NCBI GenBank assembly: GCA_001038565.1
Contig: LFJO01000002.1
Span: 484,970-548,969, forward strand
DNA from: Alkalihalobacillus pseudalcaliphilus
GTDB taxonomy: Bacteria; Bacillota; Bacilli; Bacillales; Bacillaceae_D
DNA length: 64,000 nt
Direction: 5' to 3'
Shown: one piece after another, positions 1-7,118 of the stretch
How positions within the stretch are numbered: position 1 is the first letter of the stretch
How the letters are laid out: each line of letters begins with the position of its first letter
The notes under the pieces: model-generated
The model's database searches: none
The model's input: the letters and a program-made list of their open reading frames with translations, nothing else
Told to the model about the DNA's origin: nothing
Position numbers and translations under genes: made by a program

Positions 1-98
1 CCATCTCTTAAAAGAAATTGGTAAAAAAAGATCGTCATCTCACATGATAGTGTTAAAATGGTAGATTGAAGAATGTATTAGTAAAGGAAGGTAATATT

Positions 99-575
99 TT
101 GACGGGAAAAACACATATTATGGGGGGAATCGCAGCATCAGCTACTGTCGCATATTTTACGAATTATGATCCGTTAGCGATGATGGTTTCGGGGGCAGTT
201 GGTGGTTTATTGCCTGATATATGTCATGGTGGTAGCAAAATGGGTAGGAGGTTCCCGGTTACATCACGAATCGTCAATACTCTTTTTGGTCATCGTACTT
301 TTACTCACAGCTTATTATTTTTGGCGATTATTGGATTTATACTTAATCAATTTATGCCGGTTGAGGCGATTACGGTTGGTGTATTAACGGGAATGACGAG
401 TCATATTTTATTAGATTCTTTCACTCGGAATGGTGTTCGTTTATTTTATCCATTCCCATTGACGTTTCGTTTCCCCGTGACGATTAGGACCGGAAGTCTT
501 GTTGAAAATATTGTGGTTACAGGTTTTACGATTGTGGTTATTTATTTTACGATCACCTTTATTTGGGTGTATTAA
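99..575 (+). CDS. YdjM-family membrane-bound metal-dependent hydrolase (DUF457)
   Basis: The 158-residue protein carries the pattern of the LexA-binding/YdjM (DUF457) family of inner-membrane putative metal-dependent hydrolases: THxxGG at the N-terminus (His6), LLPDICH near residues 37-43, HRTFTHSL near 65-72 and SHILLDSFT near 100, interleaved with three or four hydrophobic segments. The His/Asp clusters are the likely metal ligands. I start it at TTG 99 because AAAGGAAGG lies 8 bases upstream; an earlier in-frame TTG at 66 has no ribosome-binding site. The substrate is not known for this family. It is a single-gene unit followed by a terminator. Confidence 0.75.
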   Translation: MTGKTHIMGGIAASATVAYFTNYDPLAMMVSGAVGGLLPDICHGGSKMGRRFPVTSRIVNTLFGHRTFTHSLLFLAIIGFILNQFMPVEAITVGVLTGMTSHILLDSFTRNGVRLFYPFPLTFRFPVTIRTGSLVENIVVTGFTIVVIYFTITFIWVY

Positions 576-582
576 CAAATGG

Positions 583-610
583 GAAGGCTCCATCTTGAGT
601 CTTCTTTTTT
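583..610 (+). terminator. Rho-independent terminator after the YdjM-like gene
   Basis: Stem GAAGGCTC / GAGTCTTC (one G-U type pair), loop CATCTT, followed by six T. It sits 8 bases after the stop codon. Confidence 0.75.
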
Positions 611-801
611 AGTGGATGATAATTATTTGTGCACTTAATTGAGGAGGTTTTGACATCAATTGTGAATGAGTAGTGCTTGACTTGAAAAGTAGAAGTTCTT
701 TGAGTTCAATACCCTTCAGAAAATTCGTTCATTACTAGGACGTCTCCTGAAAAATCATGTACAATGAAAACATAGATTGAAGGTTAAGGGATTGTGATGA
801 A

Positions 802-2229
802 GTGACGGTACTAAATACGTTAAGAAGAATATCAATGACATTAAATCAAGGTGAAAACCTTGAAGACATGTTACAAGCTGTCCTTGAAACATTATTAGAA
901 ACAACAGGTATCGAAAGCGGTTGGATCTTTTTAATTGACGAAGTTGGACAACATCGTTTAGTTGCTGCGTCGGGTTTACCAGAAGGATTAAAGTATCAGG
1001 ATTGCCTCCCGCTTAAACAAGGTGGTTGCTGGTGTATGAATAAATATAAAAATAATGAGTTACCTCATGCTGTTAATATTATGAATTGTAAAAGGCTTGA
1101 GCAAGCCAATTTATATAATTGGGGTGGCACTGATAATTTAGAGCGACATGCAACGATTCCGATTCGAGCTGGAATAGAAGGCTTAGGAATTATGAATGTC
1201 GCGTCGGCACATATCGATGAATTTGATGAAACTGAGCTTGAGTTATTAGAGACGGTTGCTTATCAAATGGGTGCGGCAGTGAAGAGATTTCAGCTATTTT
1301 TGCAAGAACAGGAACGAACCATGTTGTTATCAAAGCTTGGCAGTTATCTTGCCCTGCAAACAGAGTGGAGTAATGAGCAGGAATTTCTAGTGCATACAAG
1401 TGAAACGTTAATGAAGTTGTTTCATTGGAGTGGTTTACAAGTTCAAGCACAAGAAAGTGTATACAATTTTGGGCAAAGGAACCGTCAGCAAAGAAAGATA
1501 AAGGTCGGCTTTAAAGATTCAGACCTACAATTAGTTGTTTTTTCAGATTCTTTCTCGCAGGGCAGTACGATGGTTCTTCAAGAGATTGCTACCCACCTCT
1601 CCCTCCAACTTGAAAAAATTGAAATTGAACGAAGGAAACAAAACATTGTACGCACAGAGGAACGTAATCGTCTGGCCCGCGACCTACATGATTCGGTGAA
1701 TCAACTATTGTTTTCCCTCATTTTACATGCAAAGGGTTTGGAAAAGAGAGTAAAGGATGAACACATAAACGCTTCTATTCAATCGATTCATAGCTTAGGT
1801 ACGGAAGCTTTGAAGGAGCTGAAACAATTAATCTATCAGCTGAGGCCAGAAGGTTTAGAGTTTGGGCTTGTAGCAGCCATTCAAAAATACGGGCAGCTAC
1901 TGGGGCTGGTGGTTCATATTGAAGCAAAGGGCTTAAAAGGGTTAACTGATGAGCAGGAACTGTGTTTGTGGCGAGTGATTCAAGAGGCTATGAATAATAC
2001 AAAAAAACATAGTGGTGTCACTGAATTATTTGTTACTTTTCAATTCTCCTCTGAATGTGTTCAAGTTCTGATTAAGGACCATGGTGTAGGTTTTAAACCA
2101 GAAAAGTCGACTACGGGTATCGGTCTTAAAACAATGGCAGAACGAATCAAGGAAGTCAGTGGAACGGTACAAGTACATTCAAACGCTGGAAATGGGACTT
2201 CGATTGTAATTGAAGTTCCTACAACATGA
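802..2229 (+). CDS. GAF-domain sensor histidine kinase (NarX/LiaS type, YhcY-like)
   Basis: 475 residues. An N-terminal GAF domain (about 15-160) precedes a HisKA_3 dimerisation segment with the H-box RNRLARDLHDSVNQ (phospho-accepting His in DLHD) and an HATPase domain with N-box EAMNNTKKH, DHGVGF and GIGLKTMAERI. No membrane segment is evident, so the sensor is probably cytosolic; the GAF domain has Cys-rich stretches (GGCWC, NCKR) that could bind a ligand or cofactor, which is inference. The GTG start is followed by a response-regulator gene 15 bases downstream, so the two form a two-component operon. The layout resembles B. subtilis YhcY/YhcZ, but orthology is not proved. Confidence 0.88.
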   Translation: MTVLNTLRRISMTLNQGENLEDMLQAVLETLLETTGIESGWIFLIDEVGQHRLVAASGLPEGLKYQDCLPLKQGGCWCMNKYKNNELPHAVNIMNCKRLEQANLYNWGGTDNLERHATIPIRAGIEGLGIMNVASAHIDEFDETELELLETVAYQMGAAVKRFQLFLQEQERTMLLSKLGSYLALQTEWSNEQEFLVHTSETLMKLFHWSGLQVQAQESVYNFGQRNRQQRKIKVGFKDSDLQLVVFSDSFSQGSTMVLQEIATHLSLQLEKIEIERRKQNIVRTEERNRLARDLHDSVNQLLFSLILHAKGLEKRVKDEHINASIQSIHSLGTEALKELKQLIYQLRPEGLEFGLVAAIQKYGQLLGLVVHIEAKGLKGLTDEQELCLWRVIQEAMNNTKKHSGVTELFVTFQFSSECVQVLIKDHGVGFKPEKSTTGIGLKTMAERIKEVSGTVQVHSNAGNGTSIVIEVPTT

Positions 2230-2244
2230 AAAAGAGGCGATAAC

Positions 2245-2889
2245 ATGGGGATAAAACTTTTAATTGTAGATGATCATACAGTCGTGCGGAAGGGTTTGAT
2301 TTTTTTCCTGGAAACGATGGATCAATTTGAAGTTGTCGGTGATGCTGAAAATGGAGATGAGGCAATAAAATTAGTTGGAAAGCTAAAGCCGGATGTAGTT
2401 CTTATGGATGTGATGATGCCTGTTATGGACGGTATTGAAGCGACGGAACACATAGTTGCTCAATTTCCTAATGTGAAAGTATTAGTCCTCAGTAGCTTCT
2501 CTGAACAAGACCATGTGATTCCAGCATTAAAGGCTGGAGCTAGTGGTTATCAATTAAAGGATATTGAACCAGAACAGCTAGCTGAAACGATACAAGCAGT
2601 TTATCAGGGAGAGCATAAACTGCATGATAAAGTAACAAAATTTGTTCTGACACGGATCGCTCAGCCACAATCCGAAGATGAAAGGCGAGTAGCTTCTCTA
2701 ACAAAACGTGAGATAGACGTATTACAGGAGATTGCGACGGGGAAAAGTAATAAAGAGATTGGTATAAGTTTGGCGATTACTGAAAAAACGGTTAAAACAC
2801 ATATATCAAATATTTTTCAAAAAATTGATGTGCAAGACCGAACACAAGCCGCTCTATTTGCTATAAAAAATAAGGTTGTTCAGTTTTAG
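2245..2889 (+). CDS. NarL/FixJ-family response regulator (YhcZ-like)
   Basis: 214 residues: a receiver domain (1-120) with the acidic pair Asp9-Asp10, phospho-acceptor Asp55 in VLMDVMMP, the SS and K positions of the switch (LVLSSF, QLKD), then a LuxR-type helix-turn-helix (about 147-205: LTKREIDVLQEIATGKSNKE and TVKTHISNIFQKI). ATG 2245 is preceded by AAAGAGGCGATAAC. It follows the kinase by 15 bases and is its evident partner. Targets cannot be read from this window. Confidence 0.92.
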   Translation: MGIKLLIVDDHTVVRKGLIFFLETMDQFEVVGDAENGDEAIKLVGKLKPDVVLMDVMMPVMDGIEATEHIVAQFPNVKVLVLSSFSEQDHVIPALKAGASGYQLKDIEPEQLAETIQAVYQGEHKLHDKVTKFVLTRIAQPQSEDERRVASLTKREIDVLQEIATGKSNKEIGISLAITEKTVKTHISNIFQKIDVQDRTQAALFAIKNKVVQF

Positions 2890-2912
2890 AGACAAAGAGT
2901 TATGTCTAAAAT

Positions 2913-2944
2913 AAAACCCTAATTTCATATGAGATTAGGGTTTT
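2913..2944. terminator. Bidirectional terminator between converging genes
   Basis: Perfect stem AAAACCCTAAT / ATTAGGGTTTT with T-rich flanks in both directions. It serves the response regulator (+) and the VOC gene (-); the VOC stop codon lies within its 3' arm. Confidence 0.85.
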
Positions 2945-3309
2945 TCCTCCGTACTGATAAGCTCGATGATTTCCTTTTCAACCCCTTCGTAATAGGCAAT
3001 CTTCCAGCCGTTGCTAAGTTGAAAAGGTCCTTCTATCGGATATAAGCCAGCTTGCTTTAGTAGATTCATTTGACCAACTAAAGAGGGGACTTCAATAGCG
3101 AAGTGAATAGGCTGATGCCTTGCTATTTGTTTTTCGGTGGAACCTTTAATATAAGAGAGTTCTAAAAGAAAGGAACCAATTTTTAAAAAGATGATCTCTT
3201 CGTTATTAATAAAAAAATGATTAATGATTTGGGCCTGAAAATATCTTTGATAGAAATGTGTACTTCTTGATAAATCCGTAACTTCGATACCAATATGATG
3301 TACGTTCAT
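2935..3309 (-). CDS. VOC-superfamily (glyoxalase-like) metalloprotein
   Basis: 124 residues, a single vicinal-oxygen-chelate domain: N-terminal HHIGIEVTDL, central HFAIEVP and C-terminal KEIIELIS give the usual His/His/Glu metal-ligand spacing. This looks most like the methylmalonyl-CoA epimerase/glyoxalase subgroup, but the substrate cannot be assigned. It starts 13 bases after the stop of the QueA-like gene with GAGGGGAAG as ribosome-binding site, so it is the third gene of the SDR/QueA-like/VOC operon. Confidence 0.75.
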   Translation of the reverse strand: MNVHHIGIEVTDLSRSTHFYQRYFQAQIINHFFINNEEIIFLKIGSFLLELSYIKGSTEKQIARHQPIHFAIEVPSLVGQMNLLKQAGLYPIEGPFQLSNGWKIAYYEGVEKEIIELISTEEKP

Positions 3310-3322
3310 TTACTTCCCCTCA

Positions 3323-4339
3323 CTAAAGAATCAAATTAATATCACCAAACTCATGCCAGAGATACCTATGATTGAGTGCATGGTGATAGGCTCTCCGTAC
3401 ATACTCTTCTTTTGTAAAGGCACGAAGCATATGGAGGTGGCTAGTTTCAGGTTCATGCAAACCAGTTAGGAGCCCATCGACGAAATTTAGTGATGTATCA
3501 CCGGTGACATATAAGTTCGTATGCCCTGAAAGGGTAGGTGAATGCTTGTTTAAAGCGACGGTCTCAAGGGCACGGACAACGGTTGTCCCTACAGCGATAA
3601 CACGATTGCCATTCCTTTTTGTTTCGATAACATCTGTGAATGTTTGTTCTGGAACCGAATAGGCTTCAGGGTGAAAAAGTGGATTTGGCCAATGATCATT
3701 TCCATAATAGCTAATGCCAGCATGTAATTCTAAAAAGGCTATTCGAATACCTACTTTTTTCAATTTCTTGATAAGACTCCATGTAAAAGCACGTCCTGCA
3801 GAAGGCATTTCAATTGAACCAGGAACGGATGCAAACATCGTTTGATAATCTGAAAGTGGCCAGTTTTTATTAATATATTCGTAGCGAATAGGTGTGCCAT
3901 ATTTGTGTAAATAAGACAAGACTGGCTCTTTCAGTTGTTCAAATTGAATCTTGATAAGTGGAGACTCGCTTCCTTTTCCGATTATCTTGATCTGCACATT
4001 TTCAGGGAGTTTGAGTAACGTCTGTGATGAATCAGGGAATAAAATTGCTTCCCAAACAGTATCGGTGATTTTTCTAGCTAATCGTATTTCCGTTTGCTGG
4101 TCAGACGTTTTTAAGACAGCAGGTATGGTTCTGCTTCGATTGAAAACGAGTAAGTCTCCTGTTTGTAATAGATGTGGTAAATCTAGCAATGTTTGATCGT
4201 TAATTGTACCTGTTTTCCTATCTAATGTTAATAATTGTACGCGATCTCTTTGGCCCTTACTATATTCGATTGGTGCTTCTGCGTTTAGTTCAGAGGGGAT
4301 TTGAAAGGTTTGATTATTGGTAGATAAGGTATCGTTCAT
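3323..4339 (-). CDS. Divergent QueA paralogue (S-adenosylmethionine:tRNA ribosyltransferase-isomerase family)
   Basis: 338 residues, full length for the QueA family. The C-terminal part is well conserved (NRVIAVGTTVVRALE, VDGLLTGLHEPE, HEFGDINLI), as is DYQTMFASVPGS. Several motifs that are nearly invariant in true QueA are changed: NDTR is NRSR (LLVFNRSRTIPAVL), APTAGLHFT is MPSAGRAFT, and the LHVGxGTFxPV loop reads LHAGISYYGNDHWP. True QueA transfers the ribosyl part of SAM to preQ1 in tRNA; the altered loops suggest another acceptor or reaction, which is inference. The ATG overlaps the SDR stop codon by four bases (ATGA), so translation is coupled. Ribosome-binding site TGGAG. Confidence 0.85.
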   Translation of the reverse strand: MNDTLSTNNQTFQIPSELNAEAPIEYSKGQRDRVQLLTLDRKTGTINDQTLLDLPHLLQTGDLLVFNRSRTIPAVLKTSDQQTEIRLARKITDTVWEAILFPDSSQTLLKLPENVQIKIIGKGSESPLIKIQFEQLKEPVLSYLHKYGTPIRYEYINKNWPLSDYQTMFASVPGSIEMPSAGRAFTWSLIKKLKKVGIRIAFLELHAGISYYGNDHWPNPLFHPEAYSVPEQTFTDVIETKRNGNRVIAVGTTVVRALETVALNKHSPTLSGHTNLYVTGDTSLNFVDGLLTGLHEPETSHLHMLRAFTKEEYVRRAYHHALNHRYLWHEFGDINLIL

Positions 4340-5061
4340 ATCGAATCTCCATTCAGGTAATCCTCAATGTTATAGCGCTTACCGTTTGATTTGTATCTTT
4401 CTTCCATAATTTGATCAAACAAAGGAAGTAGTTGGGCGGGCTCGAGTAGCGGGTAATCGCAATCTGGAACAGCGATTTCATGCATCGTTGTATTCATTTC
4501 TCCTGGATCGATTAAGCAAGTATGCACACCTGTTCCCTCAAGTTCATCCGCCCACGTTTGTACCATACCTTCAAGTGCAAATTTAGAGATACCGTAAGCT
4601 CCCCATTCAGCAAATCCCGTTTTTCCTGCAGCAGAGGTTATATTAATGATGAGCCCTTCTTCACGATTTAACATGCCTGATAGAACTCTTTTTGTAACTA
4701 AAAATGGGTTAAGAATATTAATTTGGAGTACATGGTTAAAATGTATTTCTGGGTAATCAATTAATTCCGTTGGTCCAGGACCAAAAATGGATGCGTTGTT
4801 AATGAGCGTGTCGATGTGACCAAATTGTTCTTCCGCAACGGAGACAAGGCGGTCAACGTCCTGATAGTTAGATACGTCGGCTTCTATTGCGATAATGGTA
4901 GCACCTAATGCTTCTGCTTTTCTTTTTACTTGATTTAGTTCATGGATGTTTCTTGAGCAGATGATGAGTTTCTGTTGTTTGCTTGCAAAATGGTATGTCA
5001 GTTGTTCGCCTAATCCTTTAGAGGCGCCTGTAATCATGATAACTTCTTGTGTTTTTTTCAT
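4336..5061 (-). CDS. Short-chain dehydrogenase/reductase (SDR)
   Basis: About 241 residues of a classical SDR: the dinucleotide motif TGASKGLG, NNAS, the catalytic Ser of NITSAAG, and YGISK (Tyr-x-x-x-Lys), followed by DPGEMNT. The substrate is not identifiable. I choose ATG 5061 because GAAAGGATG lies upstream at normal spacing; an ATG nine bases earlier overlaps that site. It is the first gene of the operon with the QueA-like and VOC genes, which suggests that the three act on one substrate. Confidence 0.85.
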   Translation of the reverse strand: MKKTQEVIMITGASKGLGEQLTYHFASKQQKLIICSRNIHELNQVKRKAEALGATIIAIEADVSNYQDVDRLVSVAEEQFGHIDTLINNASIFGPGPTELIDYPEIHFNHVLQINILNPFLVTKRVLSGMLNREEGLIINITSAAGKTGFAEWGAYGISKFALEGMVQTWADELEGTGVHTCLIDPGEMNTTMHEIAVPDCDYPLLEPAQLLPLFDQIMEERYKSNGKRYNIEDYLNGDSI

Positions 5062-5077
5062 GTTAATCATCCTTTCG

Positions 5078-5209
5078 TTTTGTATGAAAGTGTACTAAAG
5101 CTGGTGTGCTCTTCTTCGAAGCTCGCTCCGAGAAGGGAGTTCAGCACCCGCCATTCCCTCCGCTTTGGTTAGTGCAGGCTTCTTGGTTAGCAAACTTCTC
5201 ATACAAAAT
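5078..5209. repeat. Intergenic repeat copy R1, with outward-facing inverted ends
   Basis: The block begins with TTTTGTATGAAAGTGTA (5078-5094), the reverse complement of the family's 3' end, and closes with ACTTCTCATACAAAA (5194-5208). It is the only copy where both ends are visible as an inverted pair. The interior holds TTCAGCACCC, also seen in the copy near 20217, and a short CTTCTTCGAAG palindrome. The left end abuts the SDR ribosome-binding site. Confidence 0.7.
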
Positions 5210-5494
5210 AGATGAATGAAAGGTAATAAAAGTTAACAAACCAAGAAGCAAAGGCATATTGAACAAAAATGCCACCAGTCAAGGGGCAAACGTGAATCGG
5301 CTTCGCCATGAATGAGTAGTTGTGTCATGTTTCTATGTACATTGTATGTTTGAATCGTTTTTTAAACATCGGGGATTGGTTGGGAGGATAAGTAATAAAA
5401 TGGAAGGAGAGTATCTACAACTATAGATGTAGATTCATAGCAAACATTTGTTTGTATTTGTATGGTAGATTGTAGTAAAATAAAGGTGAACCAA
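5210..5494. other. Intergenic region upstream of the Mrr-like gene
   Basis: No gene seen. It holds a 7-bp perfect inverted repeat ATCTACA (5413-5419) / TGTAGAT (5428-5434) around an 8-base centre, a possible operator or small hairpin, about 60 bases before the next gene. The AT-rich stretch before it may hold the promoter; no clear consensus was found. Confidence 0.4.
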
Positions 5495-6133
5495 ATGAGA
5501 AGAATGGATGATGTTCTTTTGGAATTGTTACAATTACTGATGATGGGTATTATTGTTCTATTACTTATGACAGTCTGTTTTTGGTTGTGGATAAAAAAGC
5601 TTAGAAGTAAAAAGTATGACCTAACGAAAATTTCGTTAGCTGATATTGATAAAATGTCAGGTCATGACTTTGAGGATTATTTAGTTGTCTTGTTTGCAGC
5701 ACTTGGGTTTAAAGATATTTATTTAACAAAAAAAAGCAGAGATTTTGGGGCAGATATGATTTTTTATAATCAACATTTAGAAAAGACTGTCCTGCAAGCC
5801 AAGCGATATTCTGATAAATTGGGGCTCACGGCCGTTCAAGAAGTATATGCAGCACAGGCATTTTATGAGGCAAAAAGAGGTTTGATTGTTACAACGAGTT
5901 CACGAATTTCAGACCCTTGCTATCAATTAGCTTTGGCAACCCAAATTGGAATTATTGACCGAGACGGGGTAGAACATATTATAAAGCTTTTAAAAAAAGG
6001 AAAAGTGGAGCAGGCTCGCCTATTTATGGAGGAAGCATTTGTTGTTGAACCGTACCAATATGAAAATTCTTTAGAACAATTGGATACGGAGCGTCACATT
6101 TTAAAAGTAGGCGACTATTATTATAAACGATAA
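5495..6133 (+). CDS. Membrane-anchored Mrr-like restriction endonuclease-fold protein
   Basis: 212 residues. One strongly hydrophobic segment (about residues 8-32) followed by the basic KKLRSKK predicts an N-terminal anchor with the rest in the cytosol. Residues about 45-165 form a restriction-endonuclease/Mrr_cat domain: MSGHDFEDYL (first Glu), DFGADMI (Asp), LQAKRYS (Gln-x-Lys) and an RGLIVTTS core, the usual PD-(D/E)xK arrangement of DNA nucleases. No methylase or other restriction gene is adjacent. ATG 5495 has AAAGGTGA at proper spacing; the longer reading from 5462 lacks one. The role is unknown: modified-DNA restriction and DNA repair are both possible. Confidence 0.8.
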   Translation: MRRMDDVLLELLQLLMMGIIVLLLMTVCFWLWIKKLRSKKYDLTKISLADIDKMSGHDFEDYLVVLFAALGFKDIYLTKKSRDFGADMIFYNQHLEKTVLQAKRYSDKLGLTAVQEVYAAQAFYEAKRGLIVTTSSRISDPCYQLALATQIGIIDRDGVEHIIKLLKKGKVEQARLFMEEAFVVEPYQYENSLEQLDTERHILKVGDYYYKR

Positions 6134-6169
6134 CAAGAGCTAGATAAGAATAGGCATCTAGCTCTTGTT
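6132..6169. terminator. Bidirectional terminator
   Basis: A 14-bp perfect stem AACAAGAGCTAGAT / ATCTAGCTCTTGTT between the converging nuclease and gbsR genes. It is followed by TCTTTC on + and overlaps the + gene's stop codon. Confidence 0.85.
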
Positions 6170-6172
6170 CTT

Positions 6173-6718
6173 TCATTCCTTTTTTGGAATAATATTATAA
6201 ATTTCCCCAGATTCAAATAAGTGGATAACTTCGTTCAGCCAGCTATAGTAGTTACGAGCATGTTCCATTTTGATTAAGTCGTTTTGAACCGCATTCTGGA
6301 GGCTCTCATCTTCAAAATTAGAGAGACTTTCCAGCGTTGAACAATGTTGTTCGACGGCCTTTAAGTTATTATCAACAGAATTCCTCCAGCGTTTAACAAA
6401 TACAGTGGAGAATGATTTATACCAATCATCCTCTGATTGATAAAGATCTTTTCGAACCCCTTTTTGCCAAGCGCGATCGACCATATTAGCCTCGAGTAAC
6501 GTACGAATGCCGGTACTCATACTCGTTTTACTCATGCCAATCGATTGACTCATTTCATCAAGCGTCATAGGCTCTTCAGCAAATAAAACCGTTCCATATA
6601 AACGTCCAACTGACTGTGATATCCCGTACATATGAATATTTTTTGATAATTCATGAGAAAATTCTTCACGAGCTTGCTCGAGCTTTTCCCAACTTTTATT
6701 GTTGATGTGATCAACCAT
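6173..6718 (-). CDS. GbsR/OpcR-type MarR-family transcriptional repressor
   Basis: 181 residues, the length of B. subtilis GbsR. A winged helix-turn-helix sits at about 35-100 (MTLDEMSQSIGMSKTSMSTG, GIRTLLEANMVDRAW), followed by the aromatic-rich helical C-terminus typical of this family (YKSFSTVFVKRWRNSV). GbsR senses choline and related OpcR proteins control opuC; here the gene is divergent from an opuA operon, so repression of betaine uptake or synthesis is likely. Ribosome-binding site GGGGAGGA. The shared 400-base intergenic region has two perfect palindromes. Confidence 0.85.
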   Translation of the reverse strand: MVDHINNKSWEKLEQAREEFSHELSKNIHMYGISQSVGRLYGTVLFAEEPMTLDEMSQSIGMSKTSMSTGIRTLLEANMVDRAWQKGVRKDLYQSEDDWYKSFSTVFVKRWRNSVDNNLKAVEQHCSTLESLSNFEDESLQNAVQNDLIKMEHARNYYSWLNEVIHLFESGEIYNIIPKKE

Positions 6719-6809
6719 ATTTAGTTTGTCCTCCCCAGAAAGATATCATCGGTTTCTTTTTGTCCATTCCCATTTTCATAGTGAAAAATCGATTCTTTCA
6801 AATTATCCC

Positions 6810-6829
6810 AAATAAATAATTATTTATTT
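6810..6829. promoter_or_regulatory. 20-bp AT-only palindrome, candidate operator
   Basis: AAATAAATAATTATTTATTT is an exact palindrome centred on AATT, about 90 bases upstream of gbsR. Position and symmetry fit an operator, for example gbsR autoregulation. Because it contains only A and T, chance symmetry is more likely than for a mixed sequence. Confidence 0.4.
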
Positions 6830-6989
6830 TAGGTTTATACATAATTATAAAAGGGTAAAGCTTATTCGTCACTCTTAATTCGGACTTCTTCATGTATCGT
6901 ATCAAAAAAGTTAAAAACGTGGTAGTTTCTTAAAAGTGATGATATGTAAGGATAAGCTAGCATTTCTAAGGATCATTCCTGTATATTTT

Positions 6990-7007
6990 GTACAGTTTAA
7001 ACTGTAC
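6990..7007. promoter_or_regulatory. 18-bp perfect palindrome upstream of opuA, candidate operator
   Basis: GTACAGTTTAAACTGTAC is an exact palindrome of mixed composition, 112 bases before the opuAA start, overlapping a possible -35 (TTGTAC). A MarR-type dimer such as the neighbouring GbsR protein would bind a site of this kind; binding here is inference. Confidence 0.5.
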
Positions 7008-7118
7008 GTAATAAATAGACGATATATACAGAATATCAAGATTGTCGTAATTTTTTTAAAAGGCTATAGTAGGTAAGTCGGATATTGAGAGAAAAAAGTA
7101 AGTGAGGTGAACGTAAAC

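Larger units (their letters stand above)
6719..7118. promoter_or_regulatory. Divergent gbsR-opuA control region
   Basis: A 400-base gap that must hold promoters for both gbsR and opuA. It contains two unrelated perfect palindromes (listed separately) at about 110 and 290 bases from the gbsR start. A TTGTAC hexamer at 6988 overlaps the second palindrome and could be a weak -35, but no convincing -10 follows at 17 bases. Confidence 0.5.

Noticed and set aside
644-675. TTG frame of seven codons behind GAGGAGG, upstream of the histidine kinase gene
   Set aside because: A strong ribosome-binding-like sequence precedes only MTSIVNE and a stop; too short to support as a gene or leader peptide without other evidence.
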